In this document: in pieces, positions 39,305-46,458 of the stretch
How positions within the stretch are numbered: position 1 is the stretch's first letter
Layout of the letters: every line of letters begins with the position of its first letter
Source: Candidatus Solibacter usitatus
Lineage (GTDB): Bacteria > Acidobacteriota > Terriglobia > Bryobacterales > Bryobacteraceae
Reading direction: 5' to 3'
Assembly (NCBI GenBank): GCA_016213245.1
Contig: JACRBC010000101.1
Coordinates: 1-46,592 of the forward strand
Length of the DNA stretch: 46,592 nucleotides
The notes under the pieces: model-generated
Database searches by the model: none
Told to the model about the DNA's origin: nothing
What the model saw: the letters and a program-made list of their open reading frames with translations, nothing else
Position numbers and translations under genes: made by a program

Positions 39305-40438
39305 ATGGAGACAATAACTCCTGATTGGATAATGCACCCAGGATACTACCTAAAGGAGGAGATGGAAGCTCGTGGCTGGATCCAGCGTGACTTGGCGTTT
39401 ATTCTCGGAGTACCAGAGCAGGCTGTCAATATCATCCTCTCGGGGAAGAGAGGCATTAGCCCCGATATGGCTAGAGCGCTTGGTGATGCATTTGACGTTC
39501 CGGCCGAGTTTTTCGCGAACCTTCAGAAGGCATACGACCTTTCTAGGGCCAACCAACCTAACCCCGGGGTAGCTGTCCGCGCCAGAATGCAGGGCATCTA
39601 CCCGATTCGAGAAATGATCAAGAGAAGTTGGATTGTGGACGGCGATCCAACTATATTGAACATGCAATTGGAGCGATTCTTTGAGGCTGATACTCTAGGT
39701 GGTATTCCATATCTAGCGCATGCCGCCAAGAAGAGCAGCCACGAAGAAAGAGGGGTACCGCCGACACAGCTCGCGTGGCTGTTCCGTGTTCGGCAAATTG
39801 CCAAGTCACTTAGCGTTCCGCGCTACTCAGAGAAAAGTCTGCGCAATGCGGTATTGCGCCTCTCGGCTATGCTGATCGAGCCAGAGGAGTCGCGCCGAGT
39901 CCCACAGATTCTAATGGAAAGCGGTGTGCGCTTCATCGCTGTAGAGGGTCTTGCTGGCGCAAGGATCGATGGAGTGTGCTTCTGGCTGGATGATGAATCT
40001 CCTGTGATTGGGATGTCAATGCGGTATGACCGCATTGATAATTTCTGGTTTGTTCTTCGCCATGAAGTTGAGCATGTACTGAGAAAGGACGGACGGTCTG
40101 TCGAAATCATAGATGACGAGTTGGAAGGCGACAAAGCGTCTGCTTCCTCATCTCTTCCCGAACAGGAGCGGGCAGCGAATGTGGCTGCTGCTGATTTCTG
40201 CGCACCAAGCGCCAAAGTTGATTCCTTCATTGCCAGAAAAAAGCCCTTCTTCTACGAGAAAGATGTTCTAGCGCTAGCGCGTGTGTTGAATAGGCACCCT
40301 GGTCTAGTTGTTGGGCAGATGCAGAATAGGTTGCACAGGTATGATTACCTCAAGAGATACCAAGTGAGGATTCGTAATCATGTACTTCCATCCGCAATTG
40401 TAGATGGATGGGGGCAGACCATGCCTATATCAATTTGA
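39305..40438 (+). CDS. higA: HigA-type antitoxin fused to an ImmA/IrrE-like zinc peptidase domain
   Basis: A 377-residue protein from the ATG at 39305, with GAGG 9 nt upstream. Residues 10-75 are an XRE helix-turn-helix of the HigA kind (HPGYYLKEEMEARGWIQRDLAFILGV...). Residues 190-310 contain FWFVLRHEVEHVLRKDG, an HExxH zinc-peptidase site (H253, E254, H257), as in COG2856/ImmA-IrrE proteins. The linker (80-190) is helical. The arrangement suggests a repressor-antitoxin that may cleave itself or another protein under stress; this is inference from IrrE/ImmA, which cut repressors. Followed by a third gene 15 nt later. Confidence 0.85.
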   Translation: METITPDWIMHPGYYLKEEMEARGWIQRDLAFILGVPEQAVNIILSGKRGISPDMARALGDAFDVPAEFFANLQKAYDLSRANQPNPGVAVRARMQGIYPIREMIKRSWIVDGDPTILNMQLERFFEADTLGGIPYLAHAAKKSSHEERGVPPTQLAWLFRVRQIAKSLSVPRYSEKSLRNAVLRLSAMLIEPEESRRVPQILMESGVRFIAVEGLAGARIDGVCFWLDDESPVIGMSMRYDRIDNFWFVLRHEVEHVLRKDGRSVEIIDDELEGDKASASSSLPEQERAANVAAADFCAPSAKVDSFIARKKPFFYEKDVLALARVLNRHPGLVVGQMQNRLHRYDYLKRYQVRIRNHVLPSAIVDGWGQTMPISI

Positions 40439-40453
40439 ATGATAGGTGATGAG

Positions 40454-40927
40454 ATGAACAAACAAGAACGGCTGCAACGAGTTTGGCACCATTACGACGG
40501 TGGGCGCGACCATCTTCCATCCAGCGCGCGCGAGGCATGTGAGTGGGCCGTGTCCGAGGGGTTGCTGGAGTTGCCCAGTGTTGACCCATATGATGTCCTT
40601 GCTGGAGAAATGGCGCAGGCATTGCGTTCAGAGTACGGGACAGATGAAAAGGGGAGGCGCTATAGGGAAAATCACGCCGTCCGCGTCACTAAGGCAGGTG
40701 TGCAGTATACCTTTTGGGCCGCGATGCGTTTTGCCCCGCACGAGCACATGGAGAGAGCATTCGCCCAAAGACGCGATGCCATTGTTGGAGACTGCTCGCA
40801 ACTGAAGACGGATGTGGATGCCTACAACAGCATGGTTTCAGGAAAGCGTCCAAGCATACAACTCATACTGGACTTCACTGAGGACATCGCCGAACGCGAG
40901 GCGATGGGAATCTGCCGCGCGGCCTAA
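40454..40927 (+). CDS. Uncharacterised third gene of the HigBA operon
   Basis: A 157-residue soluble protein with no domain I can name. ATG 40454 is preferred over 40439 because AGGTGA lies just upstream. It is mainly helical with no signal peptide or membrane segment. Notable segments are REACEWAVSEGLLELPSVDP, LRSEYGTDEKGRRYRENHAVR and the C-terminal FTEDIAERE. It starts 15 nt after higA on the same strand and shares the non-host codon use, so it is probably the third member of a toxin-antitoxin operon (partner, chaperone or modifier). Its stop overlaps the convergent small gene by 4 nt. Confidence 0.75.
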   Translation: MNKQERLQRVWHHYDGGRDHLPSSAREACEWAVSEGLLELPSVDPYDVLAGEMAQALRSEYGTDEKGRRYRENHAVRVTKAGVQYTFWAAMRFAPHEHMERAFAQRRDAIVGDCSQLKTDVDAYNSMVSGKRPSIQLILDFTEDIAEREAMGICRAA

Positions 40928-41175
40928 ACTGTTTTCTTCCAGCGCGCTTGGGCAGCGGTCTTAGCAATCGTTGATCTCTGCTCTGGGGTCAATGCCACTG
41001 CTCGAGCCTTGCCCCCCTTCAGCCCGCCGAGCCTCCCCAACGCGACAGCAGCCGGATTCTTCCCGGCGTTCGGATCGGACAGCGGCGAGCCGTCCAGCTT
41101 CTCGCCGATGGCCTTCTCTACAACGGAACGTGCGATAGTGGCGAAGTCGTGATCCTTGCTTGAGCGGCTAGGCAT
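40924..41175 (-). CDS. Small basic Gly/Ala/Lys-rich protein at the transposon right end
   Basis: An 83-residue protein, highly charged, with GRLGGLKGGKARAVALTPEQ and an AAQARWKK end. The glycine-lysine cluster is similar to the short KGG-type or histone-like basic proteins, so a nucleic-acid-binding role is plausible but unproven. There is no hydrophobic segment. It reads inward from the right inverted repeat, 48 nt away, on the same strand as the transposase, and overlaps the third cargo gene by 4 nt tail to tail. It could be an accessory transposition protein or cargo. Confidence 0.65.
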   Translation of the reverse strand: MPSRSSKDHDFATIARSVVEKAIGEKLDGSPLSDPNAGKNPAAVALGRLGGLKGGKARAVALTPEQRSTIAKTAAQARWKKTV

Positions 41176-41223
41176 GGTTCCATTGTGGCATGTGACGCGC
41201 TCTGGTCAAGACCGACGAATTTC

Positions 41224-41240
41224 AAACTGACCCACTACCC
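41224..41240. repeat. Right terminal inverted repeat of the transposon
   Basis: AAACTGACCCACTACCC, the exact reverse complement of 38024-38040. It sits 74 nt before the ATG of the HD-domain gene. Confidence 0.92.
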
Positions 41241-41246
41241 GAGAGC
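41241..41246. repeat. Target-site duplication, right copy (GAGAGC)
   Basis: Identical to 38018-38023 and directly adjacent to the right inverted repeat. Confidence 0.65.
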
Positions 41247-41314
41247 GAGAACAGCGCACTATGAGGCCAACACCGTGTTACTGTAAGATAAGCACGAGGC
41301 TCAATGGAGATAGT

Positions 41315-43591
41315 ATGGGCGTAAGACAGGGTTGGAAACTCTATCAGGACCCGCTCTACGGTGCCAAAGTCCTGAGTCCTTTGGCTGTCCGTGTCATCGA
41401 TACCCCAGAATTCCAAAGACTTGCCGGACTGCGGCAACTCGGGTTCTCGGACGTGGTGTACAGGGGCGCCCACCACACTCGCTTCGAGCACTCGGTTGGG
41501 ACCTACTTCATCTGCCGCACGATCATGCGCCGTCTTGTCCAGAACCATGAGCGGCTCGGACTCAAACATCCGGGTGAGTATCTTTCGCCACTATTCCGCG
41601 AGTTTCCCCAGAACGCCAACGTTGTGGGGGGCGTCACGACGCTTCAATCGTTGTGGCGTGGGTTGACCGAGGTCATAAGCATCGCCGCCTTGCTGCACGA
41701 CATTGGGCATGTGCCGTTCGGGCATACTCTGGAGGATGAATTTGCCGGTGTCTTCCCACGGCATGACCGGCTCGCCGGTCCGCGTCTTTACACGATGCTC
41801 TTTGATACCAAGAGCGACCTCGCGGCAGTGTTCGATGAAGCCAGGGAGCCTTGGATCGGCGAAATACAGAATGACGTACTCCGTACATTGATCTATGTAA
41901 TCCTGAATTGGAAAGAGAAGATTGACTCTCGCGAAGGACTCCAATCGCTCCTTCAAAAAGAGATTGAGCACAGCGAGAGGGAACCGTCTTCAGAGCAGGG
42001 CTCGAAAGCAACGGGGCATCCGACCCAACTGGAACGTCTCCAACAGCTGCAGAAATGGCATGCTGGCCATCTTGGGGACAAGCTGTTCCACCCCTTCATG
42101 AGTGACATTATCGGTAACACGATATGCTCTGACTTACTCGATTACCTTCCGAGAGATCGCACGTACCTGGGGATGGAGGCACGCTATCACAGCCGCATCC
42201 AGAGATACTTCACAATCAAACCAGGAACACTCTACCCGCCTGAAGAGGGATTGCGGATGTCCATAATGGTGACGCGTGGTGAGCACGGCGGGCAAAGGCG
42301 CGACGTTGCAACGGCAGTGCTCGACATCATGCGGGAGCGGTACGAGATGGCCGAGCGGGTCTACTACCACCATAAGAAGGCTGCAGCGAGTGCAATGTTG
42401 GCCAAGTTGGTCGAGTTGACGCCAGCGGAACTGCGGCCAAGAGACGACGAAGCGCTCTATCCTGCGCCTTGGGATTCTTCTGGAGCCCCGCCCCGAGAAC
42501 CTCCACACATGACGCATTTTTCCGACGTCGGACTAATTGAGTATTTGGGTCGTGTGAGTGTGGCTGAGGGGGACAGCCCTCTCCAGAAGCGCCTCTACTC
42601 CGCCCTAACCTCCAGGCGGCGAAACATGCACCGCACTCTCTTGGTGGTCGATTGCGATTTGGCCAACGCGGGATCACGGCCAGCCAGATTTATAGCGGAC
42701 GATCTACGTGGTCCTGAGAGTCAGCCCAATTCGGCCGGCCGCCGACGTTTGGAAACAAAACTGGCCCAGGCCGGCGGTGCGGAGGACGGTGACGTGATCG
42801 TGTACTGCCCATCACCCTCGATGCAATCGAAAGAGGTTGACGCGCGGATGGAGATTGCGGTCGGTCGAGTTCTTCCCTTGCGGGTCCAGGATGACATCTT
42901 TACCTACCACGCCGAGGTCGAGCTATTGAATCGGTACTATGCGAGCCTGTGGCGCGCTTACGTCTTTGTTACACCCGAGATCTTCGCGATCTCAGATCGG
43001 TGCAAGGCCATCGTTGACGCATTTTGCGATCACTATGAACTCCCCCGCGCTGCAGGCTATCAGAAGGTCCGTATGCACCGTTTTCGAGAGAGCGACGCGG
43101 GGGTGGTGTCTGTGGCGAGCCCCGACACAGCCACCAAAGCCGTGGCTCTCAACGATGTTCTTAACGAGGCTGTATCTGCGTTGGGAAACCGGGCGCTCAC
43201 AATAACTAAGGATCAATTCAAGTCTGCCATCATGGAAGCACTTGGCCGGGCAGTGGGTGCTCCTGCCACGAGGAAGCCGCCCATGAGTACCATGGAGTTG
43301 GAAGAGGAGATCGTACGCGCTCTCCCTGCGGGTTCCCGAAGCCGCGTGGGCCGAACGGCGGTCAAGAATTGGGTCGAGAAGAACCCTAACGGTGTGGGTC
43401 CGGAACGCCTGGATCCCTTTCTCGACCGAATTCGGGTTGCAGTGCGCTACACACCGAAAGATCTGTGGGCAGCGCGCGGCAGGCAGGGGTTATCGGGTGA
43501 CGATGGCCTTATGCGGTTCCTGGATAGTTGCCTAGCGTTAACACTTGCCGAGCAGGTGCCGAGTGAGCGAGTCGATGACCACACTGAATGA
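41315..43591 (+). CDS. SAMHD1-like HD phosphohydrolase with large C-terminal extension
   Basis: A 758-residue soluble protein from the ATG at 41315 (GGAG 5 nt upstream; an earlier ATG at 41261 lacks a site). Residues 1-290 are a COG1078/SAMHD1-like HD domain: DPLYGAKVLSP, FQRLAGLRQLG, HHTRFEHSVGTY (H59), AALLHDIGHVPFGHTLE (H128, D129) and DLLDYLPRD (D276), a complete metal site of the dNTP/dGTP triphosphohydrolase type. Residues 290-500 continue the helical core. Residues 500-758 are unassigned, with a possible DNA-binding end (VGRTAVKNWVEKN). It overlaps the peptidase gene by 17 nt and has non-host codon use. Likely a nucleotide hydrolase; defence role is inference. Confidence 0.85.
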   Translation: MGVRQGWKLYQDPLYGAKVLSPLAVRVIDTPEFQRLAGLRQLGFSDVVYRGAHHTRFEHSVGTYFICRTIMRRLVQNHERLGLKHPGEYLSPLFREFPQNANVVGGVTTLQSLWRGLTEVISIAALLHDIGHVPFGHTLEDEFAGVFPRHDRLAGPRLYTMLFDTKSDLAAVFDEAREPWIGEIQNDVLRTLIYVILNWKEKIDSREGLQSLLQKEIEHSEREPSSEQGSKATGHPTQLERLQQLQKWHAGHLGDKLFHPFMSDIIGNTICSDLLDYLPRDRTYLGMEARYHSRIQRYFTIKPGTLYPPEEGLRMSIMVTRGEHGGQRRDVATAVLDIMRERYEMAERVYYHHKKAAASAMLAKLVELTPAELRPRDDEALYPAPWDSSGAPPREPPHMTHFSDVGLIEYLGRVSVAEGDSPLQKRLYSALTSRRRNMHRTLLVVDCDLANAGSRPARFIADDLRGPESQPNSAGRRRLETKLAQAGGAEDGDVIVYCPSPSMQSKEVDARMEIAVGRVLPLRVQDDIFTYHAEVELLNRYYASLWRAYVFVTPEIFAISDRCKAIVDAFCDHYELPRAAGYQKVRMHRFRESDAGVVSVASPDTATKAVALNDVLNEAVSALGNRALTITKDQFKSAIMEALGRAVGAPATRKPPMSTMELEEEIVRALPAGSRSRVGRTAVKNWVEKNPNGVGPERLDPFLDRIRVAVRYTPKDLWAARGRQGLSGDDGLMRFLDSCLALTLAEQVPSERVDDHTE

Positions 43592-44444
43592 TCAGGACCT
43601 TGATTCGATGGCTGACTTCCTGCTCGGGCGTGCGAACAAAGTCAAGCGGATTGAGCCTCCGATCGATCTCTTCGAACTCGCGAAGATTCAGCGCGTAACG
43701 GCAGTTGATCTCAGGCCAATGCTACCCACCGGAGGACTGTCGCGCCGATCGTCCGGATTTTGGATTTGTATACAAGACCTGAGACGCACCCAACCCATCG
43801 AGGTTGCCGTGGGTAGTCCTGTCGAGGATCGCCCAAGACTGACGACCAGGCAGCGTTTCACAATGGCTCACGAGCTTGCACATACTCTGTTGTTTGACAC
43901 CTCCGATCCACCCCAGCCGCGTGCAGGCTGTCCCAAAGGTGCAAAACTGGAGGCGCTCTGTCACCGCGCTGCGCGCCGCATTCTCATGCCACCAGCACTG
44001 GTAACAGCCGAGGTCGCGAAGCGCGAGAAGCTTGGCGCCCGCGACATTCTCGACCTTGCTCGACTCTTCGACGTTTCGCCGGAGATCGCACTGTGGCGAT
44101 GCGATGAACTCTCCGCCGTGCGGGATTCGGATCGGGTAGTGCTCTACGTCCGGAAATCCTTCTCCGGCGCCGATGAGATCGCTGGATTCTTTTGTTCAAG
44201 CTGGTTTCAAGACCGCAAGGGCCGCCCGGAACTTGGAATGCCTCCTGCCAAGTGGCTATCGGGGTTAGTCGACGAGAGCTTTTGGAGTGATCCCAAGGCA
44301 ACTTCGATGTTCAGCGATGTGAAAGAAGAGATTGGAATTACTCGTGTGCCATTCGCGAAAACTGCTCATTTCATCGAACTCGAGCTGCGGCGACCCGACG
44401 ATTCCTCGCGGGCGTCAGATAGGGTGAACGGGGACCCCGTGTAA
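43575..44444 (+). CDS. ImmA/IrrE-family metallopeptidase
   Basis: A 289-residue protein beginning MTTLNDQDLDSMADFLLG; the ATG at 43575 overlaps the HD gene end by 17 nt, so the two are translationally coupled. The zinc site is FTMAHELAHTLLFD (H99, E100, H103) with a probable third ligand at E126 in KLEALCHRAARRILMPP. The IrrE-type helical segment LARLFDVSPEIALWRCDEL follows at about 150-175. Residues 180-289 are a variable C-terminal domain without recognised homology. ImmA and IrrE cut repressor proteins to switch on genes after damage. Here the natural partner would be the HD protein or a repressor elsewhere. Confidence 0.87.
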   Translation: MTTLNDQDLDSMADFLLGRANKVKRIEPPIDLFELAKIQRVTAVDLRPMLPTGGLSRRSSGFWICIQDLRRTQPIEVAVGSPVEDRPRLTTRQRFTMAHELAHTLLFDTSDPPQPRAGCPKGAKLEALCHRAARRILMPPALVTAEVAKREKLGARDILDLARLFDVSPEIALWRCDELSAVRDSDRVVLYVRKSFSGADEIAGFFCSSWFQDRKGRPELGMPPAKWLSGLVDESFWSDPKATSMFSDVKEEIGITRVPFAKTAHFIELELRRPDDSSRASDRVNGDPV

Positions 44445-44494
44445 GAGCTTCCAAGAAACCACTGACTTGCTTTCCGCTGTCGTCTACGGAGGAA

Positions 44495-44512
44495 TGCACG
44501 CCTGCGCGTGCA
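44495..44512 (+). terminator. Hairpin downstream of the HD/peptidase pair
   Basis: TGCACGC and GCGTGCA form a 7-bp perfect stem around CTGC, 51 nt after the peptidase stop. No T-run follows, so factor-independent termination is uncertain. The rest of 44445-44642 is C-rich with no gene recognised. Confidence 0.4.
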
Positions 44513-44642
44513 GCCCGGCCCCCTCTTGAACCCCGAACTAAGTCGATCTCCTCCCCCCGCCTAAGGTCTCTCCGCTCTTCTCAGCCTCTTCCCCGGCGTA
44601 CAGCCCCGCCCGCATTCAGCCGAAAAAACTGAAAGAGGACCA

Positions 44643-45692
44643 ATGCCCGCTCTCGCACCCAGGGAGTTCGAGTTTCTCGGAATGCGCGCCGTCGTCGCCA
44701 GCCCGCGCATGCTCGAGACCCTCGAACTCGCCGGCCGCGTCGCCCGCACCAACGCCACCGTACTCATCCACGGCGAAAGCGGCTGCGGCAAGGAAGTCGT
44801 CGCCCGTTCTCTCCACCAGTTGTCCCTCCGCTGCAACCGGCCCTGGGTCGACGTTAGTTGCGGCGCCCTTCCCGAGCACCTCATGGAGAGCGAGCTTTTC
44901 GGTTACGAGAAAGGCGCCTTCAGCGGCGCCGCCGCCGCCAAGCCCGGCCTCTTCGAGCTCGCCCATCTCGGCACCCTCTTCCTCGACGAGGTCGGCGAAC
45001 TTGAGCCCAAAATGCAGGTCAAGCTCCTCCGCGTCCTCGACTCCACCCCCTACTACCGCCTCGGCGGCACCCGAAAAATCACCGTCGACGTGCGCGTCCT
45101 GGCCGCCACCAACGCCGACCTCGAACTCGCCGTCGCCGCCGGCCGCTTTCGCCGCGACCTCTACCACCGCCTCAGCCAGATGACCCTCCGCGTTCCGCCC
45201 CTGCGCGAGCGTCCCGAGGATATCCTCGCCCTCGCCGCTCATTTCCTTACCCTGCACGACGGCTCGATGAGCTTCACCGGCGATGCCCTCGATGCCCTCT
45301 GCCGTTACCCCTGGCCCGGCAACGTCCGGGAACTCCGCAATATCGTGACTCGCGCCGCCATCCTCTCGCGCGATGGGATCATCTGCCGGAACGACCTCGG
45401 CTTCGCCCCGGCTCTCGTCCCAGCGCCCCTCTCTGTTTCCTCCGCCCTCGTCCCCGGGCCCGAGTCCATTGAACCCTCACCCAACCTCGACGCCATCGAG
45501 CGCCAGGCCATTCTCAACGTGCTTGGCCAAACCGACGGCCACCGCCAACGCGCCGCTGAACTCCTCGGCATCTCTCGCCGCACCCTCAGCCGCAAGCTCA
45601 GGCAGTACCGTCTGGACGATCAGTGTCCGGAAGAAACCCACGCAGCGCGGAACTGGAGCCAAGGCAGTGTCGTATCTGGAAAAACGGCGTGA
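44643..45692 (+). CDS. Sigma-54-dependent transcriptional activator without sensory domain
   Basis: A 349-residue AAA+ enhancer-binding protein; AAAGAGGA precedes the ATG. Walker A is GESGCGKE (44-51), the sigma-54-contacting loop reads GAFSGA (91-96) instead of GAFTGA, Walker B is TLFLDEVGEL (111-120), and the arginine-finger region LRERPEDI follows. The C-terminal Fis-type helix-turn-helix spans about 283-325 (AILNVLGQTDGHRQRAAELLGISRRTLSRKLRQY). There is no receiver, GAF or PAS domain, so control must come from expression level or a partner, as in PspF. Its end overlaps the PilZ gene. No -24/-12 promoter was recognised nearby. Confidence 0.93.
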   Translation: MPALAPREFEFLGMRAVVASPRMLETLELAGRVARTNATVLIHGESGCGKEVVARSLHQLSLRCNRPWVDVSCGALPEHLMESELFGYEKGAFSGAAAAKPGLFELAHLGTLFLDEVGELEPKMQVKLLRVLDSTPYYRLGGTRKITVDVRVLAATNADLELAVAAGRFRRDLYHRLSQMTLRVPPLRERPEDILALAAHFLTLHDGSMSFTGDALDALCRYPWPGNVRELRNIVTRAAILSRDGIICRNDLGFAPALVPAPLSVSSALVPGPESIEPSPNLDAIERQAILNVLGQTDGHRQRAAELLGISRRTLSRKLRQYRLDDQCPEETHAARNWSQGSVVSGKTA

Positions 45693-45939
45693 ACCCCGCC
45701 AGGCCGCCTCGGGCCGCCTCCTCATTCGCGCCGTCGAGCCGGCCAACGCTCCCCTGGTCCCCGGCCGCCTGCTCGACCTCAGCCTCCACGGCTTCCGCGC
45801 CGCCCACCTCTGCCACAACCTCATGCCCGGCCAGGAGGTCGACTTCGAGCACGATTCGGCCGCCGGCCGCGCCCGCGTCGTCTGGAACCGCATCCTCGCC
45901 GGCGAAGTCGAAACCGGCTTCTTCATCCTCCACCCTTGA
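45667..45939 (+). CDS. PilZ-domain protein (c-di-GMP receptor)
   Basis: A 90-residue single-domain protein from the GTG at 45667 (GGAG 8 nt upstream). It carries the PilZ c-di-GMP motifs RREPR (about residues 6-10) and DLSLHGFR, with the D/N-x-S-x-x-G pattern, followed by the beta-barrel strands (EVDFEHDSAAGRARVVWNRILAGEVETGFFIL). It overlaps the 3' end of the sigma-54 activator gene by 26 nt in another frame, so the two are likely co-expressed. Probably binds c-di-GMP; target process unknown. Confidence 0.75.
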   Translation: MSYLEKRREPRQAASGRLLIRAVEPANAPLVPGRLLDLSLHGFRAAHLCHNLMPGQEVDFEHDSAAGRARVVWNRILAGEVETGFFILHP

Positions 45940-45962
45940 CCCGGCGCCCCCCGGTCCGATTA

Positions 45963-46449
45963 CGTGTTTGCAGGTATCCTGACCTCCCCCCGCGCCATCG
46001 TGCTCGAAGACCCCAACTTCGCCGCCGTCACGCCCCCCGCCCTCGGCACTCAGGAAGCGCAGGAAGCGAAGGAAAAGGCCCGCGCCTCCATCCTCGAGCT
46101 CAACAACCTGCCCGAAGAGCAAATCGTCGCCCAATGTCTGAAGCTCAGGCCCGCCTGGGGGCTCAGTGAATGCCAGTACTGGGCGCCCTCCAAACGCCTC
46201 CACCACCCCAACATCGCGCTCGTCAAACGAAACCGCCCCCCGGTGACCGAGCTCTTCCCCAAAATCACCTGCCCCACCCTCATCCTCAAAGCCGGCGCCC
46301 CGGCCCCCCAGCGCCTCGAAAACGAGCGCATCGCCCGCCTGCTCGCCAAAGGCAAACTCGTCCACATCGACGGCGCCGGCCACAACGTCCGCCGTGAAGG
46401 CAAGGCCCAGACCATTGAGGTCCTCCGGACCTTCCTCCAGGGCCTCTGA
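45963..46449 (+). pseudogene. Truncated, frameshifted alpha/beta-hydrolase remnant
   Basis: The frame from a GTG at 45964 gives 161 residues matching the C-terminal half of an alpha/beta hydrolase: RAIVLEDPNF, a cap region, ITCPTLILKAG and the catalytic-histidine segment IDGAGHNVRRE. The nucleophile elbow GxSxG and all earlier parts are missing, and only 24 nt separate it from the PilZ stop. The family-like CRYPDLP sits in the +2 frame just before RAIVL, and the two join if one C is removed from the six-C run at 45986-45991. So it is both truncated and frameshifted; expression of a functional enzyme is unlikely. Confidence 0.6.
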
Positions 46450-46458
46450 CCCGGGTGC

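Larger units (their letters stand above)
38024..41240. mobile_element. 3.2-kb transposon with IS1-like transposase and toxin-antitoxin cargo
   Basis: The segment is bounded by GGGTAGTGGGTCAGTTT (38024-38040) and its exact reverse complement (41224-41240), and the hexamer GAGAGC directly abuts both outer ends. Inside are a transposase (minus), a HigB-like toxin, a HigA-peptidase antitoxin, a third gene (all plus) and a small basic protein (minus). Repeats, target duplication and a DDE transposase at one end together make a complete mobile unit with cargo. The IR similarity continues imperfectly inward for about 8-9 more bases. Confidence 0.85.

Noticed and set aside
37901..44460. Possible attachment-site direct repeat AGAGCTT at 37.9 and 44.45 kb
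   Set aside because: Only seven bases match, no tRNA or integrase gene is present; likely chance.
44494..44529. Short leader-peptide frame (MHACACSPAPS) after GGAGGA
   Set aside because: The GGAGG is one base from the ATG, too close to work, and the frame overlaps the hairpin at 44495.
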